This document shows, in pieces, positions 56,112 to 64,000 of a DNA stretch of 64,000 nucleotides. Made by a program: the position numbers and the translations under genes. Each line of letters starts with the position of its first letter. The first letter of the stretch is position 1. The notes under the pieces are model-generated. The model did no database searches and was not told where the DNA came from. It saw only the letters and a list, made by a program, of their open reading frames with translations. Source of the DNA: Sabellastarte sp. h YS-2021 (lineage: Eukaryota; Annelida; Polychaeta; Sabellida; Sabellidae); assembly GCA_964017235.1 (NCBI GenBank), contig OZ024930.1:23502614-23566613 (forward strand), read 5' to 3'.

Positions 56112-56754
56112 GTAACAAAAACAGCAGGTTTGACAGAATATTATACGTTTATTATATTTACCCTTACCCTGTACTGTATATTAGTGATAGTAAATGTACC
56201 CAATTTAATGCGGGTGTTCCACTGGAGCCAATCCTACAACCAACCCTGTAAATCTAGAGTTGGCTGGAAAGTCAGGTGTCAGGGAAGAAAATCCAGAAAA
56301 AAGTTCGTGAAAAATTTGGGTCGGTTTCACTTTCCTGACAGGACATAGTACATCCTTACTTGTCTTGATCTACCTCCGAACCTGGTTTGGGGTAAGGGTA
56401 TTTTTCTCCACGACTAGATGGGAAACTACCAGGACAATCTGTAAACCCCGAACCAGCAAGCTGTATCAGACCATGACAAGCTGTTATGATAAACCGAAAA
56501 TACTGGAACAGTTTCCCGACCCATGCTGACTGGAATGATTAATTTTGGAGTCAGGATCACAAGTCAGGATCAAACCAACACTATATAACCCCACCACCAC
56601 CACCACCGGCTGATATAACTCATCATTTGTCACTACAAAGATGCCAGCTACACACCATGAATACTTTATACGGAAGACTTTGGGTCCTTCTGTTTTACTG
56701 AGTTTAATATTTTCATTGTGATTTGCAGAAAAAAAGGAAGAATCTGAACCAAGG

Positions 56755-57725
56755 ACCAGGACCTGCCATACAACCAGCACCTTTACATCCCCGCCACTAC
56801 CCAGGAGAGAAAGAAAGCCACAAAACACCTGGATCTTCCAAAGAGAATGAAGAGGATGCAATAGAACCCTCCTGGCCGACTTAATACAGAGTGATATTCC
56901 AGAATTTTGTGAAGATGCCAACTGCATTTTTTACCTCATTGAAGAATGCATGCGCCACAACATCAAGAAAGAAACCACCAATTTTAGGAAGCCCTCAGAA
57001 GTAGGATTGAAACAAACAAAAACACTGAGATACCTGGCAACACTAGAAATCTACATATCCTAGCAGTATCACTGTTCTGGTTGGCCGAACCACCATATAC
57101 AAATTTGTCACCAAGGTCTGCTGGGCCATCCTTGATGAATTTCAAGAAGAGTATTTGCGTTGTAATACCACTCTTGAAGATTGGAATCAAATTGAGAAGT
57201 TCAGAACCACATGCTCTTGAGGAACTGGATGGGAAACATGTCACCATGAAGAAGCCAAAGTGATCTGGGAGTGAATATTACAACTACAAAGACTTCTTTT
57301 CCCTGGTGCTGGCCCTGGTCAAAGCAAAATACAGATTCGTCTGGGTTGATGTTGTGTCAAGTGGATCTTCATCAAATGCACAAATATTTAACCATAGCAA
57401 GTTGAAGAAAAAGATCGAAGATGGCACCTTGGGGCTTACACCACCTGAACCTCTGGGGGAGGGAGGACCAGATTTACACATTTTTTGCTGGGTGAAAACG
57501 CCTTTGCCTTGGTGCCATGGCTTGGAAACTCTAAAGCAGAAGACAACTCACAAGGGAAGAGAGAATAGCAATCTACAGGATCTCTAGAGACTGGAGAGTT
57601 GTGGAGAATGTGTTTGGAATCCTGACAAACAGATTCAGGGTCTTACTGGAAACAATGGAGCAAAGGTTGTCAGAGACATTGTTTTTAAATGTGTTGCACA
57701 ACATGCTCAGGACACATCAGGATCT
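56755..57725 (+). pseudogene. Harbinger transposase, many frameshifts
   Basis: Segments in different frames align in order with the intact transposase: LLADLIQSDIPEFCEDA, TLRYLATLEIY, VGRTTIYKFVTKVCWAILDE, ELDGKHVTMKKPK (first Asp kept), FVWVDVVSSGSSSNAQIF, GENAFALVPWL (second catalytic Asp lost) and RVVENVFGIL (Glu kept). Stops and shifts break it throughout. Confidence 0.9.
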
Positions 57726-57859
57726 CTAATAGGTTTTCAAACAGTTTCCAGACAATTTCCAAAGAAATAACCATTACCATAATAATGTTTAATTACTTCA
57801 ACACAACTTTTTTCAGATGTCCCACATTAAAAGTCAAATTTTGTAAACCCCCGGATTTT

Positions 57860-59151
57860 GTACCGAAGCTCTGGACTGCCCAACTTTTTTTATTTTACTA
57901 ACTTGAATATACCAGTTAGTTAACTTGAATATACCAGTTAGTAACTGGAATATACAAGTTAATAACTGGAATATACCAGTTACTAACTTGAATATACAAG
58001 TTGACTAACTTGAATATCCCAGTTAGCTAGCTTAAATATACCAGTTAATAACTGGAATATACGACTTACTAATTTGAATATTCCAGTTAACTAACTTGAA
58101 TATATGAGATAGGTAGCTTGAATATATGAGTTAGTAACTGGAATATACGAGTTAGCTAACTGGTATATACGAGTTAATAACTGGAATATACGAGTTAGTA
58201 ACTTGAATATTCAAGTTAGTTAACTGGAATATACCAGTTAGCTAACTTGAATATACGAGTTAGCTAACTTGAATATACGAGTTAGCTAACTTGAATATAT
58301 GAGTTAGCTAACTTGAATATACGAGTTAGTAACTTGAATATACGAGTTAGTAACTGGAATATATGAGCTAAAAACTGAAATATACCAGTTAGCTAACTTG
58401 AATGTACAAGTTAGTAAATGAAATATACCAGTTAGCTGACTTGAATATACCAGTTAGTAACTGGTATATATGAGTTAGTTAACTCGTATAATAATTAACT
58501 AAAATGTATATTCCAGTTACTAACTCATATATTCCAGTTATTAACTTGTATATTCCAGTTAACTAACTGGTATATTCAAGTTAGCTAACTGGCATATTCA
58601 AGTTAGCTAACTCGTATATTCAAGTTAGCTAACTGGTATATTCCAGTTACTAAGTCGTATATTCCAGTTACGGTATTAATTTGTATATTCCAGTTAGCTA
58701 ACTCGTATATTCCAGTTAGTTAACATGTATATTCCAGTTACCTAACCTTACCTACCTACCTTACCAGTTACCTAATATTCCAGTTAGTTAACTCATATAT
58801 TCAAGTTAGTTAACTGGTATATTCAAGTTAGTTAACTGGTATATTCAAGTTAGTAACTTGTATATTCCAGTTACTATCTGGTATAGTCCAGCTAGTAACT
58901 TGTATATTCCAGTTAGTTAACTTGTATATTCCACTTAGCTAACTCGTATATTCCAGTTAGTTAACTTGTATATTCAAGTTAGCTAACTCGTATATTCAAG
59001 TTAATTAACTGGTATTTTCAAGTTATTAACTTGTACATTCAAGTTACTAACTCGAATATTCCAGTTATTAACTCGAATATTCAAGTGAACTAATGGGTAT
59101 ATTCAAGCTAGTAAAATAAAAAAAAACTTTGACAGTCCAGAGCTTCCGTAC
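57860..59151. mobile_element. second palindrome-array TIR element, nested in Harbinger element 3
   Basis: The ends read GTACCGAAGCTCTGGACTG and GTACGGAAGCTCTGGACTG inward, followed by a T-rich block and TATTTTACTA. ATTTT on both sides (57855-57859, 59152-59156) fits a 5-bp target duplication. The interior is only tandem palindromic repeats, such as AACTGGAATATACCAGTT, with a 21-22 bp period. Units point one way in 57900-58490 and the other way in 58500-59110. The terminal TACSGAAG, the 21-bp period and the palindromic unit are shared with 42414-45704, but the unit sequence differs. Confidence 0.8.
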
Positions 59152-59529
59152 ATTTTGTACATATTTCAAATAGATTTAAGGGGGAAAGTCAACCAAACTT
59201 TTTTCAATTTCTGAGAGTTCCAAATTTGCAAAAAATATTTCTAACTTCTGAAGTGTCAAAATAATTTTATAACTCTGAATGTAGAATCCACAGCTAAAAA
59301 TCTTTTCAAAATTGACAACATTTCTTAAGTAAAAGTTTTTAATTTTTTTTGGTTTCAAATTTTTTCTTTTATGTTTCTCTTATTTTCCAAGTTCTGCACA
59401 AGTTCCAAAACTGCACTAGCATTGGTTCCTCTCCGGAGGGACTTGAACCCTTAAGATTTGCTGAATGTCTTCCTTCTGATGTGTCTATAAGAAGTTAAAT
59501 TTGTTATGAATCCGGTTCTGCCTCTATGT

Positions 59530-59740
59530 CATTACCTGGGGACCTGGCCAGACTTGGACTGGGTGGGTTTTCTGTAGCGAGTCCTTCTGGATTCGAATCA
59601 AGTCTTGCACACTTTCAATGACAGAACCTCTACCACAGGCTTTCCTTCCTGGCCATGTCCTTAAAGTGCTTGTTGGTCTTGTAAAGCTCCTCATGATCCT
59701 TGACAAAGTCCACAATAGTCTCCTCATCAGAGTCTATTAA
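59530..59740 (-). pseudogene. Harbinger MADF-like protein remnant
   Basis: On the - strand, DSDEETIVDFVKDHEELYKT, then KESLW, and after a shift FESRRTRYRK and SKSGQVP align with DSQEVSIVEFVKLHPELYD, DALW, WFESQRTHYGK and LQSGQAP of the intact protein at 3032-4234. About 70 codons are left. Confidence 0.85.
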
Positions 59741-60790
59741 ACATATGTTTGTCATATGTCCTTTCTTGTGTCTGGACTGAGATTGAGATGTTTTTCTGCC
59801 TCTCTCCCCCTCTGTATATCAGCAGCTGCTCTCCCAACTCAAACTCTGTGTGACTATGGGGACCTCTATTTTCCTCACATTCCTTCTTCTCATTTAAGGA
59901 CCCATCTTATAAATCAGATAAAAGCAGCATTTGTAAAAAAGAAGAGCCTATCAGCAAGTTAGCCCAAGTTGTATGTCTACTATGAATATCAAGTTAATTT
60001 GTAAAAAAAGTCTGAGCGTTGTCAGATGTAATCCGTCAGAGTTGAAAATCCAAATGATGCATTCTGCATACCGACTCACCTTATATACCCACAGATTGCA
60101 TAACCAACAAGCCGTGGGTTAGTAAAAATGAAGCCAGCCTATCCATACACTTCCCGGCTTGCTACCAGCTGTAACTGTCTTGTCACTTTTTTTTATTTCT
60201 TGGAGTGGTGTGTTCACGGCTTGTCCTGCTGAAATGTTACTCAAGACTCAGTGACTAAAGACATGGTGGGAAGTGACCAAGTGAGATCGTAGATGTTTTC
60301 AACAGGCTGGTTTGCTTTCAAATACGGTTTGTTTGCATCTATGGCCTGTCATGGAGTGATCTCTGGATACTGGAGCACGACACTCCAGCAAGTGTTGCTA
60401 GACAAGATGGTAACAGTATAGGACAAGTGGGAAGTGATTACAAGATGATTACGACAAGACATAGACAGACAAAACAGGATGGTTTCTAGGTGGGCAGAGT
60501 CAAGTTCAGGATCAAGAGTTGGGGAGACACCACAAGTCGGGAAATCACAACCGATCCTAACCAACCCTGTAAACATTGCTCTCAACCCTCAAAAAATCCT
60601 TAGTTGCCAACAAGACGGCCCTAGTGGGACACCCCCATAACAGTTTTGAATAGAGATGTTTACTGAAACGTTTTCCAACTTTACAAATTTGAAATGACAT
60701 GATGTATATTTATTGTGGTAAAATTGTTTCTTCCTTTTTTTGTCTTTCTAGTTTCTTATGCAAGTTGCTATGTTCCTTGTTGGGTTTTTG

Positions 60791-60919
60791 GTTCCCCTTG
60801 TTTATTTACTGTTTAAATATGGTTTCATTATGTGTTCCCCTTGTATATTTACTGTTTAAATATGGTTTCATTATGTGTTCCCCTTGTATATTTACTGTTT
60901 AAATATGGTTTCATTATGT
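60791..60919. repeat. 43-bp tandem repeat, three units
   Basis: Units start at 60791, 60834 and 60877 with GTTCCCCTTGTATATTTACT. The first differs by one base. It lies just outside Harbinger element 3. Confidence 0.95.
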
Positions 60920-60940
60920 GTATGAATAAATAATAATAAT

Positions 60941-61745
60941 TATTGAGTCCTGTCCCAAGTGGAAGGCTGAAGAATTTCAGGTTGGGCAATGCCAGTTTCT
61001 TTAGTCGTACTTGTGCAGTGTTTGCCAAATAACACCTTCACTCTTGCAGTTTCTGAGATATTGTACAGTAGTATAAACTTATGCAGAGTGTAGGAGAATA
61101 GAAATAGGTTTACGACATCATTTTCTTTGGAATATAGCATTAGGTCTCAACACTGTATGTCATCCTCAATCTTGTTAACCTTTCAGCCGCTGAGGTCTTG
61201 TATTTATTTTAATTCTACTATGACTTTTATAGCACTTAATGTCTGCAAACTGCAGATTCTAAGGTACAAAAAGTCAAGATTTTAAGTCCAAAAAATCAGA
61301 TATCCAGGGATATGGAAAGGGTTTTGATGTGTGAAAGGTGCATGAAAGGTGGCAGATTCAATGTCATCAAGGTAATTCGTTCCACGCAGAGCTTATGTAT
61401 TGAGTTATAATTTGCTCTTCCTTAACTGTACCTTTATTATAGTGGATATAACATTTATATTTTCATTACAATTGCCATATGATGATGTTTTCAGTGAGTC
61501 TGTCGCAGTAACAAGATTATACTATACGGTTTGGTGATTTTATTATTGCCTTAAAGTCCAAGTTTGATAGTTTTAACTATGCAGCTGTAGATAAGCCAAG
61601 AACCAGAAGCTGTTAGAAAAAGCAATAATTATTGGAATTTAATCGAGCAAAAATGCAAGACCAAATGGTTAGCTCAAGGTTGCAATGCGTATTTGAAGGA
61701 GAAGGACTTTCTAGGTTTTTCTGTGCTGTGAAGAACGGTAACTAT
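60941..61745. other. stretch without a recognisable gene
   Basis: At 60950-61140 there is loose similarity to 33805-33960 (AGTGGMAGGCT, then GTACTTGTGCAGT), perhaps the same old repeat. Nothing else is recognised. Confidence 0.35.
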
Positions 61746-61750
61746 ACTTA

Positions 61751-62070
61751 CAAATTACAAATTTAATAAGTAAATTAAATTTTCATAAGTTAATACCTCA
61801 CCCATATATGCTATACCGGTCGGCAAGACCAGTCCTGTCAAATGACAGAAAAAGCCGCCCTGTGTGATACACCAGCAGGACCGGTCATGAGTGTGCATTC
61901 GCAAGGTTCCTTTCCTGTCTAGGCAAGCTGACATTATTGCTTCTTTTCTCGTTGTCAAAACCTACTTAGACCCCAGTAAGCTGTGAGCAGGGTCAGTTGG
62001 AAGAGCTTTACCTGTACATTGGGTTAGGTATTAACTTATAAAAATTTAATTTACTTAATTTGCAATTTTA
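61751..62070. repeat. inverted repeat at the 3' side of a DIRS element
   Basis: The 61751-61803 arm and the 62021-62070 arm are reverse complements over about 50 bp (AAGTAAATTAAATTTT, then ATAAGTTAATACCT). They are separated by about 220 bp. Inverted terminal and internal repeats are a hallmark of DIRS-type elements, and these arms lie downstream of the recombinase of the - strand element. Confidence 0.75.
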
Positions 62071-62439
62071 TTCCGTAAATACTTCTTACCCGGCAGACAT
62101 ATGCTAAATAATTACTGCTTGGTAGGTGGGTAAGTTACTAGGGACTTAAGTAAACTGAAACTTTAGGGCCAAATGACCCCGACCAAAACTCCATTAAGCC
62201 CTAAAGGTTGGTAACCGGTGGATCGGTAGCCAGCAGAGTACCAACATTGCCCCCCCCCTTTTTAACAGACCTGCTCTGAAGTAGCAGAAGAGAGGTATGA
62301 GTTCAGTCCCAGAGGGGAACCTCCTGAAGGAAGCAGATCACAGTTTTTTTTGTGATGATTTTTTTTAGTTTTATTTCTATATACAAAAAATGTACACTAT
62401 GTACATATATACAAATCTCCTCATATGTGGAGGCTACTG

Positions 62440-63090
62440 GATGATCTGCTGAGTAGCTACTACTGACCCCAAATTGAAAAGCTCTGAATGAACCCAAGCC
62501 ACATCCTTCAAAAAGAACTATCTGAAGGTGTTGTGTCAGTGCCAAAGGCAGGGTGGTAAGATTTGCTCTAAGGAAATTCCCGACTGGAAGGCCTTAGGTG
62601 CAGTAAAGGTCCTTACATCATGGGCTTTAACCTGATGTAGGGTGAGCGCCTCCTGATCAAATAGCTCATAGCATAGGATCACGGTCTCCTTGATCCATGA
62701 GAAGATAGTGGCAGGAGATATCTTTGTCGAAACCTTTCTTGAGGTCCTGTCCAAATAGTAGTGCAGGACTCTGACTGGACACAGGGACCTATCACTTTTA
62801 AGTGACTTGTGCAGAGTTGGGTCAGGACTTGAATCACCACCGGGAAAACACACTTTCTGGACCCTCTTTGGCCAGCTGGTCATTGGAAAAAAGCTTGGTG
62901 AGGGATTAAGAGAAACCTTCGACCAGTCTGAATGGTGTCTGATGCACTTATTGAGCCAAGCATGGACCTCACTCCTGCATTCGCCTGAACCTAAAGCTAA
63001 AAGGAGGACAGTCTTGAAGGTCAAATGCTTCAAAGAAGCCTCCTTAAGTCTTGAAAGGGAACCTTTGTCAACTGGTACAGTATTAGGAAT
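62440..63090 (-). pseudogene. DIRS-type tyrosine recombinase, inactivated
   Basis: The 165-codon frame at 62536-63033 reads KHLTFKTVLLLALGSGECRS (catalytic Arg region), then SDWSKVSLNPSP, SLCPVRVLHYYLDR, ISPATIFSWIKETVIL and AHDVRTF (His-x-x-Arg). Beyond the stop the tail continues as FFLKDVAWVHSEL. A stop lies in the tail and the expected nucleophilic Tyr appears as Phe, so the enzyme should be dead. The retroelement lies in the opposite direction to the GSTO genes. Confidence 0.85.
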
Positions 63091-63174
63091 AGGTTGACCC
63101 TCTGTTCTTTGGGCCGGTGTCTGTGGAAGCTATCCAAGAGATGCGTGAGATTCTCATCTTTGCTGACATTTTTT

Positions 63175-63372
63175 CTCAGCTGCCTGTCACCTAGGTTTGG
63201 CTTTACTGGTACAGTCCTTTGGTGGTTTACATCATATCTCCTGGATCTTTCTCAATCTGTCAAAATTGGCTCTGTGACCTCTGGATGTTTTAGACTTGAT
63301 TTTAGGGTGCCTCAGGGCTCTGTTCTTGATCTCTTATTGTTCTCACTATACACCTCCCTATGGCTCTGACCA
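63175..63372 (+). pseudogene. L2/CR1-like LINE RT fragment between DIRS RT and recombinase
   Basis: FGFTGTVLWWFTSYLLDLSQ, then SVKIGSVTSG and VPQGSVLDLLLFSLYTS is RT domain sequence (usual GVPQGSVLGPLLF). Only about 60 codons are present. It is antisense to the DIRS coding sequence on both sides. Confidence 0.75.
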
Positions 63373-63374
63373 GC

Positions 63375-63914
63375 TAGTCATCTAGGTACTGGTGGATCCT
63401 TATACCCTTTTGTAGTGCAATCATTTTGACCTCCTTCGCCATTACCATGAACTCCATGAGAGCTTTGAACTGGCAGGACTGAACCTGGACCTGGAGATGC
63501 ATTTACTTCCTGAACGTACCCTTGACATCAAACTGCATTTACTTCCTGGACTGACTTTGAATCAGTACGTGGCAGAATGCGTCTTTGAAATCTATGGAGG
63601 TATCCCACTCCCCTGCCTGTAGGAAGGTTCTTATTGTCTCTGGTGTCTCCATTTTGAATGACTATGGCTTTAAAAACTTGTTCAGGGTACTGAGGTCTAG
63701 TATAGGTCTCCACCAGTTGTTGGGTTTTGGAACCAGAAAAAGTCCATTGTAAAACCCTAGAGATTTGTGAGTTGTGACCGGTTCTACTGCATTTTTGTTC
63801 AAGAGCTGGTGCAATGCTGATGCCCCAAGATGATGGGGCAGAAGGCAGTGAATGTCTGGCAATTGTACTAAAGCTGCTGTTCAGTATTGCCATATCAGCT
63901 GACCAGGAAAACAC
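63375..63914 (-). pseudogene. DIRS-type reverse transcriptase fragment
   Basis: On the - strand: LHQLLNKNAVEPVTTHKSLG, FYNGLFLVPKPNNWWRPILD, LSTLNKFLKP, then in another frame ETPETIRTFLQAGEWDTSID and FKDAFCHV, then GIRIHQYLDD near 63380 (the catalytic YxDD box). Parts of the palm between FKDAF and YLDD are lost. It continues past the window end toward Gag. Confidence 0.85.
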
Positions 63915-64000
63915 CTTTGATCTTGAAAAGTCTCTCTTTTCATGTTATACCACATGGAGCTTCTTGGTTTTTATTCAGTTTTTCTAACTTCTTACAGAGC

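Larger units (their letters stand above)
56209..60637. mobile_element. Harbinger element 3, related to element 1, decayed
   Basis: It starts TGCGGGTGTTCCACTGGAGC and ends with the inverse, TGGGGGTGTCCCACTAGGGC. TAA flanks it at 56206-56208 and 60638-60640. The termini share GGGTGTTCCAC with element 1. It has the same two genes convergently arranged but inverted as a whole: transposase on +, MADF protein on -. Both are pseudogenes. A palindrome-array TIR element (57860-59151) lies between them. Confidence 0.9.

Noticed and set aside
59400..59460. B-box-like GGTTCAAGTCCC on the - strand
   Set aside because: No A box at the right distance and no SINE body. It lies within Harbinger element 3.

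Overview
The window is nuclear DNA of an animal, most likely a mollusc and probably a bivalve. It is AT-rich, the host genes are split by GT-AG introns, and about half of the sequence is recognisable transposable elements. The species call is an inference from the repeat types, mainly tRNA-headed SINEs ending in AAATAAATAAAT.

Host genes. Two omega-class glutathione S-transferase (GSTO) genes lie in tandem on the + strand. GSTO copy 1 is complete: seven coding exons from 7972 to 25266 join into a 237-residue open frame with CPF active-site, VPVLE and ES motifs. GSTO copy 2 is cut by the window end: exons homologous to coding exons 2, 3 and 4 lie at 51285-51390, 55452-55548 and 55989-56111, with the same lengths and phases as copy 1. 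A small intronless ORF at 38490-38882 (- strand) with its own TATA box and poly(A) signal is the only other candidate host gene, and its function is unknown.

Mobile elements. (1) 2231-7151 is a complete PIF/Harbinger transposon with a TAA target duplication, a MADF/Myb-like ORF and an intact-looking DDE transposase transcribed toward each other. Two decayed relatives follow at 51585-54565 and 56209-60637. (2) 26896-33782 is a Ngaro/DIRS-type tyrosine-recombinase retrotransposon with A1-ORFs-B1-A2-B2 split direct repeats. Other DIRS/Ngaro pieces are at 46985-48175 and 61750-63910. (3) 34156-37165 is a LINE split by a second LINE whose insertion is flanked by a 92-bp duplication. L2/CR1-like and other LINE fragments lie at 12229, 13265, 20060, 49690 and 63190. 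(4) 42414-45704 is an unassigned TIR element built around 21-bp palindromic tandem repeats. It has been invaded by a Penelope-like element carrying a hammerhead ribozyme and a GIY-YIG domain, and by a poly(A) retro-insert. A second element of the same architecture (57860-59151) sits inside the third Harbinger copy. (5) Several MITEs, two full SINEs with target duplications and a 147-bp satellite array fill the GSTO introns.

The host genes occupy well under 2 kb of coding sequence. Everything else describes layered transposon insertion, and nesting gives a relative order of events in several places. The most unusual structure is the pair of palindrome-array TIR elements.
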